A DNA stretch of 64,000 bases from Pseudomonas tritici (GTDB lineage Bacteria > Pseudomonadota > Gammaproteobacteria > Pseudomonadales > Pseudomonadaceae), in the NCBI RefSeq assembly GCF_014268275.3, contig NZ_CP077084.1, positions 4,712,001-4,776,000 of the forward strand, given 5' to 3'. Of this stretch, positions 7,916-17,354 are shown in pieces. The notes under the pieces are model-generated. The model saw only the letters and a list, made by a program, of their open reading frames with translations. It did not search any database and was not told where the DNA came from. Position numbers and translations under genes: made by a program. Each line of letters starts with the position of its first letter. Positions within the stretch are counted from its first letter, which is position 1.

Positions 7916-9616
7916 TCACCTGCGCCGGTAAGGAAACACATCAATGACCTTGCCGGCGCGAATCGCTTCCTGCAGCCCTTTCCAGTAGTCGGCGTTGTAC
8001 AACTCGCCATGCAGCTCATCAAACAGCTTGCGCTGGCCGGCATCGGCGAACAGGAACGGTGGGAATTCTTCGGGGAACACATCCAGCGGGCCGATGGAGT
8101 ACCAGGGCTCGGAGGCCATTTCATCCTCGGGCGTACGCGGTGCGGGGATGTGGCGGAAGTTGGCCTCGGTGAGAAAGCAGATTTCGTCGTAGTCGTAGAA
8201 CACCACACGGCCGTGGCGGGTGACGCCGAAGTTTTTCAGCAGCATGTCGCCGGGGAAGATATTCGCCGCCGCCAGTTGCTTGATGGCCAGGCCGTAGTCC
8301 TCCAGGGCTTCGCGCACTTGGGCGGGGTTGGCATTCTCGAGGTAAAGGTTGAGCGGGGTCATGCGCCGTTCGGTCCAGCAGTGGCGGATCAGCACGGTGT
8401 CGCCTTCTACTTCAACGGTGCCGGCGGCGACTTCCAACAGCTCGGCCAGGCACTCGGGTTCGAATTTGCTCAGGGGGAAGCGGAAGTCGGCGAACTCCTG
8501 GGTATCGGCCATGCGCCCGACGCGGTCGACACTTTTAACCAGGCGATACTTTTCGATCACCGTGGCGCGGTTGACGTTTTTCGACGGTGAAAAGCGGTCC
8601 TTGATGATTTTGAACACGGTGTTGAAGCCCGGCAGAGTAAACACGCTCATGACCATGCCGCGCACACCGGGGGCCATGATGAATTGATCGTCGGTGGTCG
8701 CCAGGTGGTTGATCAGGGCACGGTAGAACTCTGACTTGCCGTGCTTGTAAAAACCGATGGAGGTGTACAGCTCGGCGATGTGCTTGCCCGGCAGGATGCG
8801 CTTGAGAAAACCGATGAATTCCGCCGGCACCGGCACATCGACCATGAAGTAGGAACGGGTGAACGAGAAGATGATCGACACATCGGCTTCGTCGGTGATC
8901 AGCGCATCGATCTGGATGCCCTGGCCTTCGCGGTGCAGCAGCGGGATCACCAGGGGCCATTGTTCGTCGCGGGTATAGATACGCCCGACGAGGTAGGCGC
9001 CTTTATTGCGGTAGAGCACCGAGGAAAACAGCTCGACCTTGAGGTCCGGGTCCTTGCAGACCCAGTCCGGCAGGTTTTCCCGCAGTTGGGCTTCAAGGCG
9101 GCGCAGGTCGGCGGCGAGGTCGGCGTAAGGTTCGCTGAAGCTGTAGTCGGCAAAGATCTGCGCGAGCATTTCCGGGATTTTCCCGGCGGGCGTGTAGGTG
9201 CGCGTCTGCGCGGCCCTTGCCCGGCGCAGGCTGGGCCGGGTGGTGTGGATAAACATGCAGCCGTCGCTGATCAGGTCGTGACTGAACAGGCCGCAGAAGA
9301 TCGAGTTGTACCAGGTCTCGGAAAGCTCATCGTCAAAACGCAGGTCGATCAGGCCGATGTAGGCGCTTTTCACCACGGGCCACACATCAATGTCGAGCAG
9401 CGCGGCAGCATCGAAGTGCTCGCGCAGGCGTGCGGTCACTTCACCGACCTTGTCTTCATAGAGGTTGATCCGCGCCGCCGACGCCGCCTGGCCCTGTTGC
9501 CACTGGGCCTTTTCAAAACGCTCGCGGGCGCCATCGGTGATCTGGCGGAAGTGCTCACGGTAATCGTCGAAGCCATCGAGGATCATCTGGGCGACAGCGA
9601 GGGCGGACTGCGACAT
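7916..9616 (-). CDS. aceK: Isocitrate dehydrogenase kinase/phosphatase
   Basis: 566 residues from the ATG at 9616, which has GAGG 9 bases upstream; an in-frame upstream ATG at 9637 lacks a good ribosome site. The sequence matches AceK throughout: an N-terminal regulatory region ([20 protein letters not shown]) and a C-terminal protein-kinase-like domain ([20 protein letters not shown]). AceK phosphorylates and dephosphorylates isocitrate dehydrogenase, switching carbon between the TCA cycle and the glyoxylate shunt during growth on acetate or fatty acids. Here it is monocistronic and not next to aceA or aceB, as is usual in Pseudomonas. Confidence 0.96.
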   Translation of the reverse strand: MSQSALAVAQMILDGFDDYREHFRQITDGARERFEKAQWQQGQAASAARINLYEDKVGEVTARLREHFDAAALLDIDVWPVVKSAYIGLIDLRFDDELSETWYNSIFCGLFSHDLISDGCMFIHTTRPSLRRARAAQTRTYTPAGKIPEMLAQIFADYSFSEPYADLAADLRRLEAQLRENLPDWVCKDPDLKVELFSSVLYRNKGAYLVGRIYTRDEQWPLVIPLLHREGQGIQIDALITDEADVSIIFSFTRSYFMVDVPVPAEFIGFLKRILPGKHIAELYTSIGFYKHGKSEFYRALINHLATTDDQFIMAPGVRGMVMSVFTLPGFNTVFKIIKDRFSPSKNVNRATVIEKYRLVKSVDRVGRMADTQEFADFRFPLSKFEPECLAELLEVAAGTVEVEGDTVLIRHCWTERRMTPLNLYLENANPAQVREALEDYGLAIKQLAAANIFPGDMLLKNFGVTRHGRVVFYDYDEICFLTEANFRHIPAPRTPEDEMASEPWYSIGPLDVFPEEFPPFLFADAGQRKLFDELHGELYNADYWKGLQEAIRAGKVIDVFPYRRR

Positions 9617-9743
9617 GCGGGAAACCTCTATGGGCATCTGGAGGCCCTGAGCTTAGCCAGTGTACGAGGGCAGGAGAAGGGTCATTTTTTGGACTGCCTT
9701 GTACAACTTCGTTCATTTCGTACATTTATTTTCAATTTTTTAA

Positions 9744-9775
9744 TTCGACCATTCGGTCAATAAACGCACCGTTTA
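9744..9775. promoter_or_regulatory. Two adjacent palindromes in the aceK-chemoreceptor gap
   Basis: The 388-base divergent gap (9617-10004) holds GACC-ATTC-GGTC at 9747-9758 and, two bases on, a perfect TAAACG-CAC-CGTTTA at 9761-9775. Both have the form of dimer operators and lie beside an AT-rich stretch (about 9717-9745) that could carry the aceK promoter. The rest of the gap shows nothing clear. Confidence 0.45.
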
Positions 9776-10004
9776 GTCGCGCTGCGTTTTATCTGCACGC
9801 TTGAAACGGCGGGCCTTGGCAGCTTGAGGCTGCAAAATCGTCTTCCTCACTGGTCTGGGTGAGCCACCAGGGCATTGGATCCAAGTAAGGGAAACCCTGA
9901 TTACCACAGTGATAGCACTTTGATATACAGCGCGCCCTCTCCCACCCTAACAAGGTCCAAAGACCGATCCGGGAGCAGGTTCTAATCGCCCAAGGAGCAT
10001 TGAG

Positions 10005-11630
10005 ATGTCATTGAGGAACATGAAGATCGGCCTGCGTGCCAGTCTGAGTTTTGCGGTTTTGGCCAGCTTGCTGGTGATCGTCGGGATGTTTGGCCTGGGC
10101 CAGATGGCCAAGCTGCGGCAAAGCGCACTGATCATTGAAGAATCGTGGATGCCGAGCATCGAGAATATCCACGACAGCGCGGCCATTGTCGCCAGTATCC
10201 GCCTGGAGGCCTTGCGTCTGGCGACTACTGACGAATCGCGGATCCGCGACAATAGCAAAGTCCAGATCACCCGCCAGCGCGTCGAACTGCAAACCCTGCT
10301 CGACCATCATAAAACCCTGCTCAGCGGCGACGAGGAAGGCGAGTTGCTCAAGCAGCTCGACGTTAACGTACACGCCTACCTGAGCCTGGTCGGGCAGATC
10401 ATTGCCCTGGTGGACAAGGATCAGCAACAAGAAGCCATCGACCTGCTCAACAGCCGCCTCGCGCCACAGGGCGTGGCCCTCAACAAGAGCCTGGAAGACA
10501 TGATCAGCTTCAACCAGAACGGCGTGGAAGCCGCAGCAGACGCCGCCGCGCAGACGTATTCCAGCGCGCAGTGGATCGTCGGCTTGATCATCGTGTTCGC
10601 GCTCATCGCCACCTTGCTGCTGGCCTGGCTGCTGACGCGCAGCATCACCGCCCCAATCGGCCAGGCGCTGATCGTGGCACGCACCATCGCCAGCGGCGAC
10701 TTGAGCCAGCCGATCGCCGTCAGCGGTAACGACGAACCGGCTCAATTGCTCACCGCCCTCGCCACCATGCAGTTGCAATTGCAGGGCACTATCCGCGGCA
10801 TCAGCGAATCGGCGCAACAGCTGGCGTCGGCTGCCGAAGAGATGAGTTCGGTGATGGAACAAAGCACCCGTGGCCTGCAGGCGCAGAACGATGAGATCGA
10901 ACAGGCCGCCACCGCCGTGACTGAAATGAGCGCCGCCGTGGACGAAGTGGCAGGCAATGCCGTGTCCAGCGCCGAGGCGTCCCAGGCCTCGGACGAGGAC
11001 AGCAAGCACGGCCACTACCAGATCAGCCAAACCATCAGCTCGATCCAGAACCTGGTGGACGAAGTGCTCGGCGCCTCGAACAAGGCCGAAGGCCTGGCGG
11101 TGCAGGCGCAGGACATCAGCAAAGTGCTGGAAGTGATCCGTGGCATCGCCGCGCAAACCAACCTGCTGGCACTCAACGCCGCCATTGAGGCGGCGCGTGC
11201 AGGCGAAGCCGGGCGTGGTTTTGCGGTAGTCGCCGACGAAGTGCGCTCCCTGGCGCAACGCACCCAGGACTCCACCGAAGAAATCGAACAGATGATCACC
11301 GGTATCCAGCAAGGCACCCAGGACACCGTCGAAGCCCTGAACAGCAGCGCCGAGCACGCCGGCCAAACCTTGCAACGGGCCAACAGCGCTGGCAGCGCCT
11401 TGGAGAAAATCACCGCGGCCATCTCGCAGATCAGCCAGCGCAACCTGGTGATCGCCAGCGCGGCCGAGCAACAGGCGCTGGTGGCACGTGATGTGGATCG
11501 CAGCCTGGTGAATATTCGCGACCTGTCCACCCAGACCGCCGCTGGCGCCACTCAAACTTCGGCGGCCAGCCAGGAACTGTCGCGTTTAGCGGTGGACCTG
11601 AATGGGATGGTGACGCGGTTTGTTCTGTAA
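10005..11630 (+). CDS. Methyl-accepting chemotaxis protein
   Basis: 541 residues with AAGGAGC 6-7 bases before the ATG. Order: TM1 at about 12-33, a periplasmic helical sensor of about 155 residues of the four-helix-bundle type, TM2 at about 190-212, a HAMP domain to about 265, then the cytoplasmic signalling domain with the conserved hairpin tip ([20 protein letters not shown]). It senses an unknown small ligand and controls CheA. There are no chemotaxis neighbours, so it is one of the scattered receptors typical of Pseudomonas. I found no FliA-type promoter upstream. Confidence 0.93.
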   Translation: MSLRNMKIGLRASLSFAVLASLLVIVGMFGLGQMAKLRQSALIIEESWMPSIENIHDSAAIVASIRLEALRLATTDESRIRDNSKVQITRQRVELQTLLDHHKTLLSGDEEGELLKQLDVNVHAYLSLVGQIIALVDKDQQQEAIDLLNSRLAPQGVALNKSLEDMISFNQNGVEAAADAAAQTYSSAQWIVGLIIVFALIATLLLAWLLTRSITAPIGQALIVARTIASGDLSQPIAVSGNDEPAQLLTALATMQLQLQGTIRGISESAQQLASAAEEMSSVMEQSTRGLQAQNDEIEQAATAVTEMSAAVDEVAGNAVSSAEASQASDEDSKHGHYQISQTISSIQNLVDEVLGASNKAEGLAVQAQDISKVLEVIRGIAAQTNLLALNAAIEAARAGEAGRGFAVVADEVRSLAQRTQDSTEEIEQMITGIQQGTQDTVEALNSSAEHAGQTLQRANSAGSALEKITAAISQISQRNLVIASAAEQQALVARDVDRSLVNIRDLSTQTAAGATQTSAASQELSRLAVDLNGMVTRFVL

Positions 11631-11681
11631 TCATTAGAAATGTCATGCAACACTCGCCGCCTATTTATGTGGGAGTGATCC

Positions 11682-12566
11682 GTGAGACCTGTCGACACCC
11701 TTTATCTGCTGGGGCTCGCCGCCATCTGGGGCGCGAGTTTCCTGTTCATGCGCATTATCGCGCCGGAAATCGGCACGGTGCCGACTGCGTTTTTCCGCGT
11801 GTCGATTGCCGCCGCCGGGTTGCTGGCGATCCTGGCGATGATGCGGGTGAGCTGGGATTTCCAGGGCAAGTTCAAGACCGTTTTGCTATTGGGGGTGATC
11901 AACTCCGGAATTCCGGCAACCATGTATTCGGTGGCGGCCCAGGTGCTGCCGGCGGGTTACTCGGCGATCTTCAATGCCACCACGCCGTTGATGGGCGTGC
12001 TGATTGGCGGGCTGTTTTTCAGCGAACGCCTGACGCCGTCGAAAGTCGCTGGGGTGTGCCTCGGCTTGTTGGGCGTGGGTGTGCTGACCCGCGCGGGGCC
12101 GGTGGCGTTTGACTTGGAGCTATTGATGGGCGCACTGGCCTGTCTGCTGGCAACCACCTGTTACGGCTTTGCCGGGTTCCTGGCACGGCGCTGGCTGGAT
12201 CAGCGCGGCGGCTTGGACAGTCGCCTGTCGGCCCTGGGCAGCATGCTTGGCGCGACCTTGTTTCTGCTGCCGTTCTTCGCCTACAGCGCGATCAGCCAGC
12301 CTCCAGCGAGTTGGGGTGGTTGGCAGGTGTGGTTGTCGCTACTGGGATTGGGGCTGGTGTGCACGGCGTTTGCCTACATCCTGTACTTCCGCCTGCTGAC
12401 GTCCATTGGGCCGGTGAGGTCGATGACCGTGACCTTCATGATCCCGCCGTTCGGCGTACTGTGGGGGGCGTTGCTGCTGGATGAGCCATTGTCCATGGCG
12501 CACCTGTATGGCGGGGTGTTGATTGCGGGCGCGTTGTGGTTGGTGTTGCGGCCGAAAAAACTGTGA
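11682..12566 (+). CDS. EamA-family (DMT) transporter
   Basis: 294 residues from a GTG at 11682 preceded by GGGAG. About ten hydrophobic helices form two EamA repeats (each with the family's LGL/GVL-rich helices; second repeat begins near residue 150). DMT proteins of this family usually export amino acids or other metabolites at the inner membrane; the substrate cannot be predicted. It converges with a second EamA gene across a shared terminator. Confidence 0.85.
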   Translation: MRPVDTLYLLGLAAIWGASFLFMRIIAPEIGTVPTAFFRVSIAAAGLLAILAMMRVSWDFQGKFKTVLLLGVINSGIPATMYSVAAQVLPAGYSAIFNATTPLMGVLIGGLFFSERLTPSKVAGVCLGLLGVGVLTRAGPVAFDLELLMGALACLLATTCYGFAGFLARRWLDQRGGLDSRLSALGSMLGATLFLLPFFAYSAISQPPASWGGWQVWLSLLGLGLVCTAFAYILYFRLLTSIGPVRSMTVTFMIPPFGVLWGALLLDEPLSMAHLYGGVLIAGALWLVLRPKKL

Positions 12567-12589
12567 GCGAAGCCGTTCGCTCACAGTTT
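12558..12589. terminator. Bidirectional terminator between convergent EamA genes
   Basis: The 14-bp stem AAACTGTGAGCGAA / TTCGCTCACAGTTT with a GCCG loop is flanked by an A run on one side and TTTGATT on the other. It serves both convergent transporter genes; the first gene's stop codon lies inside the stem. Confidence 0.85.
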
Positions 12590-12596
12590 GATTGGA

Positions 12597-13457
12597 TCAG
12601 TTTTTACGGAAGACAAACATCAACCCGATGATGATCAACCCCATCCCCAACAGGCTCAGCACAGCGAGCGTGTTGCCAAAGATCAGGTAGTCCATCACCG
12701 CCGTCACCGCCGGCACCAGGTAAAACAGACTGGTGACATTCACCAGGTTGCCCCGGGCGATCAGGCGGTACAGCAACAGCGTTGCCAGCACCGACACCAC
12801 CAGCGCCATCCACAACACCGGCAGGTAGAAACCGCTGTTATGCTCGAAGTGGAACGGCTGGAACGGCACCACCACCGAACACAGCAATAGCCCCGCCAGG
12901 TACTGCACCGGCAGCGTGCCCAAGGGGTTGTCGGTGATACGCTTTTGCATGATCGAGCCGAAGGTCATGCTTGCCAGGGCCAACAGCCCGAACAGCACGC
13001 CGGCCAGGGACATACCAGACAACCCGATGCCCTGGTAGACCACCATGATCAGCCCCGCCAACCCTAGCCCCAGGCCGAACAGCCGGCGCCACGAGCGCTG
13101 ACGTTCCATCAGCACCACCGTCAGGATCGGCTGCACGCCCATGATGGTTGCCATCATGCCGGGAGTGACTTTCAGGTCCAGGGCCAACAGATAAAAAATC
13201 TGGTAGGCCCCCAGCAACACCAGGCCGGTAGCCGCCGCATACGCCATGGGTTTGCCGGGGCGTGGCAATTTCAGCGTGAGGATCGGCACCAGAATCACCA
13301 ACCCCGCCAGGGCAATGGCAAAGCGGATCAACAGAAACGCGAAGGGTGAAGCATGGGCCAGGCCCAATTTGGAGAAGATCGCCCCGCTGCTCCACAGCAA
13401 GACAAACAGGCTCGTCGAGGCCGCTGCGGCCACGGATTGTTTCGAAAAAACAGACAT
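12597..13457 (-). CDS. EamA-family (DMT) transporter
   Basis: 286 residues from the ATG at 13457, preceded by AGGTGG; a GTG three codons upstream is also possible. Ten predicted inner-membrane helices form two EamA repeats (LFVLLWSSGAIFSKLGLAHA at the start is typical). It is a probable metabolite exporter, substrate unknown. It is not a recent copy of the convergent neighbour, since the sequences differ throughout. Confidence 0.85.
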   Translation of the reverse strand: MSVFSKQSVAAAASTSLFVLLWSSGAIFSKLGLAHASPFAFLLIRFAIALAGLVILVPILTLKLPRPGKPMAYAAATGLVLLGAYQIFYLLALDLKVTPGMMATIMGVQPILTVVLMERQRSWRRLFGLGLGLAGLIMVVYQGIGLSGMSLAGVLFGLLALASMTFGSIMQKRITDNPLGTLPVQYLAGLLLCSVVVPFQPFHFEHNSGFYLPVLWMALVVSVLATLLLYRLIARGNLVNVTSLFYLVPAVTAVMDYLIFGNTLAVLSLLGMGLIIIGLMFVFRKN

Positions 13458-13546
13458 GGATACCACCTGTCATCAGGCAAAAAAAGCCGATTCAGCAGTT
13501 GCTGAAACTCAGTAGGTTTTTTTCAGGCGGGCAGACGGGAACAGCA

Positions 13547-13568
13547 ATCAGCTGATCAGCTGATCAGC
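13547..13568. promoter_or_regulatory. Tandem CTGATCAG palindrome
   Basis: ATCAGCTGATCAGCTGAT is an 18-bp perfect palindrome extended by another half unit (three TCAG/CTGA steps). It lies 90 bases upstream of the minus-strand EamA start and may be an operator. The rest of the 430-base gap (13458-13887) holds only the CPBP promoter. Confidence 0.4.
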
Positions 13569-13854
13569 CCGAAAGGCCAACACCCGGCGGTGATACGACT
13601 GCGTACACCGGCGTGCGACTGACAGGTGGGGGGTAGTGGCTGATCTGCGCAGGCTGCTGGTTCCCGCACGGCACGACTGCAGCGTTGGACGCTGAATCGA
13701 CTACCGCTATGCGCTGGAAAGCTGGCATGGGCTGATCTTGTGTGAAGGGATGAAGAGGCCCGGACTATAACCAGTCGTTACCCGGGTTGGCAATCACTTC
13801 ACCCACGCGCAGTGCGTGGAGGCGTTTTCATGCAGGCCTTGGCGGACCGGTCGC

Positions 13855-13860
13855 TATAAT
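13855..13860 (+). promoter_or_regulatory. Sigma-70 -10 box for the CPBP gene
   Basis: A perfect TATAAT lies 28 bases before the CPBP start codon. No good -35 hexamer is seen at 16-18 bases upstream. Confidence 0.5.
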
Positions 13861-13887
13861 GCGCCCAGATTTTTCCAAGGACTTCCC

Positions 13888-14679
13888 ATGCTCGCATTGC
13901 CCTGGCTGTACCTGGCGCTTCTTTCTATCGGCTACCTATTGGCCTTGATCTACGGGCAACTGGGGGTGCTGGCGGGTGTGTCCGTCGCCCTGCTGCTGAT
14001 CGCCGGCTATGCCGTACGCCAGCAACGCACACCTTGGGCGCGCTACCTGGGCCACGGGCTGTTTATTGTATTGGCCCTGGGCCTGGCGATGCACTGGCTG
14101 CCGGGTTTCTACAACGGGCGTGGTATTGCCCCACAACGTTTCACCGCCGACGCCGTGCCCTTCTCGATGTACCTGAACCAGGACAAACCGCTGATTGGCT
14201 TCTGGCTGTTGCTGGCCTGCCCCTGGATCGTGGCGCGGCGCTCGCTGCGCCTGTCGATCTGCGTGACCGCCCTGGCCCTGACCCTCACCGCCATCGCCGC
14301 CTTGGGCACTGCCACCTTGCTCGGAGTGATCAGTTGGGCGCCGAAATGGCCGGAACCGGCCTGGCTCTGGGTGCTCAATAACCTGCTGTTAGTGACCCTG
14401 GTAGAAGAAGCCCTGTTCCGTGGCTATGTCCAGGGCGGCTTGAGCCAGCGCTTCAAACATCTGCCTTACGGCGAAAACCTCGCACTGCTGCTGGCCTCGC
14501 TGCTGTTTGGCCTGGTGCATGCCGGCGCAGGCTGGCACTGGGTGCTGCTGGCCAGCATTGCCGGGGTGGGATATGGCCTGGCTTATCGCTTCGGCGGCCT
14601 GGGCGCGGCGATAGCCACGCACTTTGGTTTGAATCTGCTTCACTTTGGGTTGTTTACCTACCCGATGCTGGCAGGCTGA
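13888..14679 (+). CDS. CPBP-family intramembrane protease
   Basis: 263 residues; the start at 13888 has CAAGG 7-8 bases upstream, and the longer open frame from 13816 is not needed. About eight membrane helices. The CPBP (Abi/CAAX-protease-like) motifs are clear: EEALFRGYV, then HAGAGWH and HFGLNLLHF, which supply the Glu-Glu, Arg and His residues of the family active site. Members process membrane proteins or prenylated peptides, some in bacteriocin self-protection. The substrate here is unknown. It has its own TATAAT and a terminator, so it is a single-gene unit. Confidence 0.88.
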   Translation: MLALPWLYLALLSIGYLLALIYGQLGVLAGVSVALLLIAGYAVRQQRTPWARYLGHGLFIVLALGLAMHWLPGFYNGRGIAPQRFTADAVPFSMYLNQDKPLIGFWLLLACPWIVARRSLRLSICVTALALTLTAIAALGTATLLGVISWAPKWPEPAWLWVLNNLLLVTLVEEALFRGYVQGGLSQRFKHLPYGENLALLLASLLFGLVHAGAGWHWVLLASIAGVGYGLAYRFGGLGAAIATHFGLNLLHFGLFTYPMLAG

Positions 14680-14701
14680 CTCGACCCGCTTTACGTGACA
14701 C

Positions 14702-14725
14702 AAAGGCCGCCTCAGGGCGGCTTTT
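14702..14725 (+). terminator. Rho-independent terminator after the CPBP gene
   Basis: GCCGCC / GGCGGC stem with a TCAG loop, A-rich before and CTTTT after, 23 bases past the stop. Confidence 0.8.
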
Positions 14726-14941
14726 GAGTTTTCACAAGACCGGTAACATGCCGTAACTAGCCGAACGGTCAGTAGTCGGCCACGCCCCCTTGAGGCAAAA
14801 TCAACTCTTCTTTTCGTACCCAACCCAATCCGCACAACCCAGTTACCACGTGCTCAAAAGCCTGGCACTGCGTTGAAGGCAGCTGTGCACCCGCGTTTCA
14901 GGCTCAGCGTTTATTCATCCGCTAAACAAGAAGCCATCCCC

Positions 14942-16093
14942 ATGCCTCTCAAGACACTGTGCATATTCGGCACTCGCCCCGAAGCCATCAAAATGGCACC
15001 GATGGTTATCAACCTCGCGAACGACGATCGTTTCCACTCGAAAGTGTGTGTCACAGCGCAACACCGCGAGATGTTGGACCAAGTGCTTGAACTGTTTGGA
15101 CTGGTGCCTGACTACGACCTGAACATCATGACCGTCGATCAGAGCCTGACCCATGTAACCACCGCGATCATTCAAGGGCTGCAATCGGTACTGGAAGACT
15201 TCAAACCGGATGTGATCCTTGTGCATGGCGATACGGCGACCACTTTTGCGGCAAGCCTGGCGGCTTATTACCAGCAAATCCCCGTCGCGCATATCGAAGC
15301 CGGGCTGCGTACACACAACCTTTACTCACCCTGGCCAGAGGAAGGCAACCGACGCCTCACGGGCAGCCTCGCATCGATGCATTTTGCGCCCACTCAAACC
15401 TCCCGGCAGAACCTGCTGAATGAGGGCGTCCTCGCCGAGCGCATTCATGTCACGGGCAACACTGTGATCGATGCGCTGCTCAGTGTTGTCGAGAAACTGC
15501 GCTCTGCTACATCGCCACTGCGCAGCCGACTTGACCAGCAATTTTCCTTCCTGCCCCCAGGTCAGCGCATGGTCCTGGTGACGGGGCATCGCCGAGAAAA
15601 CCTTGGCGACGGTCTTGAGCGTATATGCGAGGCGTTGGCAGAAACCGCCGCGAGCTTCCCAACCGTGGCCTTTGTTTACCCTGTGCACCTGAACCCCAAT
15701 GTGCAAGAACCCGTACAACGCCGGCTGGCTGGCATCAAGAATGTGCATCTGATCGGGCCACAGGACTACCTGCCGTTTGTCTACTTGATGACCCGCGCGT
15801 ACGTGATTCTCACGGATTCGGGCGGTATCCAGGAGGAAGCGCCTGCGCTCGGCAAGCCGGTGCTGGTAACACGCGACACAACTGAACGTCCCGAAGCCGT
15901 CGACGCCGGGACGGTCCGGCTGGTGGGCACCGAGATCGCGACTATTACCCATCACCTTAAAGAGTTGCTCAGCAATGAAGCCGTCTATCGAGCGATGAGC
16001 AACGCCCACAACCCCTACGGTGACGGCAACGCTTGCGGACGCATCCGCGAAGTTCTTATCGCAACCTGGCGCGAAAACGAGGTGGCGGCATGA
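14942..16093 (+). CDS. wecB: UDP-GlcNAc 2-epimerase (non-hydrolysing)
   Basis: 383 residues starting [20 protein letters not shown], the family's N-terminal signature. Further motifs are [15 protein letters not shown] and [16 protein letters not shown], all UDP-sugar binding. It converts UDP-GlcNAc to UDP-ManNAc in the cytosol. The ribosome site is weak (AAGAAG). It overlaps the dehydrogenase gene by 4 bases (ATGA), so the pair makes UDP-ManNAcA for a surface polysaccharide. It is the first gene of the 14.9-24.9 kb glycan block. The 216 bases before it hold the end of a terminator and no promoter I can defend. Confidence 0.93.
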   Translation: MPLKTLCIFGTRPEAIKMAPMVINLANDDRFHSKVCVTAQHREMLDQVLELFGLVPDYDLNIMTVDQSLTHVTTAIIQGLQSVLEDFKPDVILVHGDTATTFAASLAAYYQQIPVAHIEAGLRTHNLYSPWPEEGNRRLTGSLASMHFAPTQTSRQNLLNEGVLAERIHVTGNTVIDALLSVVEKLRSATSPLRSRLDQQFSFLPPGQRMVLVTGHRRENLGDGLERICEALAETAASFPTVAFVYPVHLNPNVQEPVQRRLAGIKNVHLIGPQDYLPFVYLMTRAYVILTDSGGIQEEAPALGKPVLVTRDTTERPEAVDAGTVRLVGTEIATITHHLKELLSNEAVYRAMSNAHNPYGDGNACGRIREVLIATWRENEVAA

Positions 16094-17352
16094 GCCTTCC
16101 AACGTTATGCGTCGTGGGCCTGGGTTACATCGGCCTGCCCACCGCTGCGCTGTTTTCCTCACCTCAACGGCAGGTCATTGGCGTCGACATCAACCAGCAC
16201 GTTGTGGACCTCGTCAATCTTGGCCAAGTGCATATCGTCGAGCCAGCGCTGGACCCGTTGGTCCACTCAGCGGTCAGCCAAGGCTATCTGCGTGCGACAA
16301 CCCAGCCAGAACCAGCGGACGCCTTCTTGATTGCCGTGCCGACGCCATTCCTGGAAAACCGTGAGCCAGACCTGAGCTGTATCAAAGCGGCCAGCCGCGC
16401 CATTGCTCCTGTGCTGAAAAAGAACGACCTCGTGATCCTGGAGTCGACATCTCCGGTCGGCACCACCGAACTGATGGCTCAATGGCTGGCCAATGCCCGC
16501 CCGGACCTGACCTTTCCCCCAACCCATGGGGAAGCCAGCGATATCCGTATCGCTCACTGCCCGGAACGTGTGCTGCCGGGTCATATCTTGGGAGAACTGG
16601 TCTCCAATGACCGAATCATCGGCGGCATGACCCCTGCCTGCTCAAGCGCAGCAGTACGGCTGTATAAACAGTGTGTTGAAGGCCAGTGCATTGTCACCGG
16701 CACACGCACCGCCGAGATGTGCAAGCTGACCGAAAACAGTTTTCGCGACGTCAATATCGCCTTCGCCAACGAACTCTCGATGATCTGCGCGCAGTTGGAG
16801 ATAGACCCATGGGAGCTGATACGCCTGGCGAACCACCATCCACGCGTAAATATCCTGCAGCCAGGGTCTGGCGTCGGCGGGCACTGTATTGCGGTCGATC
16901 CTTGGTTCATCGTCAGTAAAACGCCCGAACTGGCGCGGTTAATCCACACTGCGCGCCGGGTCAACGACAGCAAGCCACAATGGGTTATCCAACAGGTCAA
17001 GCTGGCGGTGGCGAATCTTCTATTCAAGCACCCGGGGCTTAGCGCGCACGACGTGCGAATTGCCTGCTATGGCTTGGCGTTCAAGGCAGACATCGATGAC
17101 CTGCGCGAAAGCCCCGCACTTGGCATCGCCCGGCAGTTGGCCAAGGAATTGGGGGTTACGTTGCTGCTGGTCGAGCCGAACATTCATACGCTTCCCGCCG
17201 ATCTGCGCAGCCATACATTGACCGATACGGCCTGTGCCTGGGACACCGCGCATATCCATGTGTTGTTGGTCGGGCATCGCGAGTTCAGGTCACTGCCTGC
17301 GCAACACACCCACGAGGTGGTGATTGATGCTGCCGGCGTATTGGCGAACTGA
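16090..17352 (+). CDS. wecC: UDP-N-acetyl-D-mannosamine dehydrogenase
   Basis: 420 residues. The N-terminal NAD-binding Rossmann motif is [10 protein letters not shown] (about 9-18), the central domain carries the catalytic Cys in [13 protein letters not shown], and the C-terminal UDP-binding domain has DLRESPAL. The family oxidises UDP-ManNAc twice to UDP-ManNAcA using NAD. The start codon overlaps the stop of wecB (ATGA) and only 2 bases separate it from the next gene, so translation is coupled across the three. Other UDP-hexosamine dehydrogenases look alike, but the wecB neighbour favours this substrate. Confidence 0.92.
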   Translation: MSLPTLCVVGLGYIGLPTAALFSSPQRQVIGVDINQHVVDLVNLGQVHIVEPALDPLVHSAVSQGYLRATTQPEPADAFLIAVPTPFLENREPDLSCIKAASRAIAPVLKKNDLVILESTSPVGTTELMAQWLANARPDLTFPPTHGEASDIRIAHCPERVLPGHILGELVSNDRIIGGMTPACSSAAVRLYKQCVEGQCIVTGTRTAEMCKLTENSFRDVNIAFANELSMICAQLEIDPWELIRLANHHPRVNILQPGSGVGGHCIAVDPWFIVSKTPELARLIHTARRVNDSKPQWVIQQVKLAVANLLFKHPGLSAHDVRIACYGLAFKADIDDLRESPALGIARQLAKELGVTLLLVEPNIHTLPADLRSHTLTDTACAWDTAHIHVLLVGHREFRSLPAQHTHEVVIDAAGVLAN

Positions 17353-17354
17353 CG

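Noticed and set aside
9930..10004. FliA promoter for the chemoreceptor at 10005
   Set aside because: GACCGATC is present but no TAAA element lies at the required distance.
14860..14880. TGGCAC...TTGA resembling a sigma-54 promoter before wecB
   Set aside because: Spacing between GG and the -12 element is one base short and the GC of TTGC is missing.
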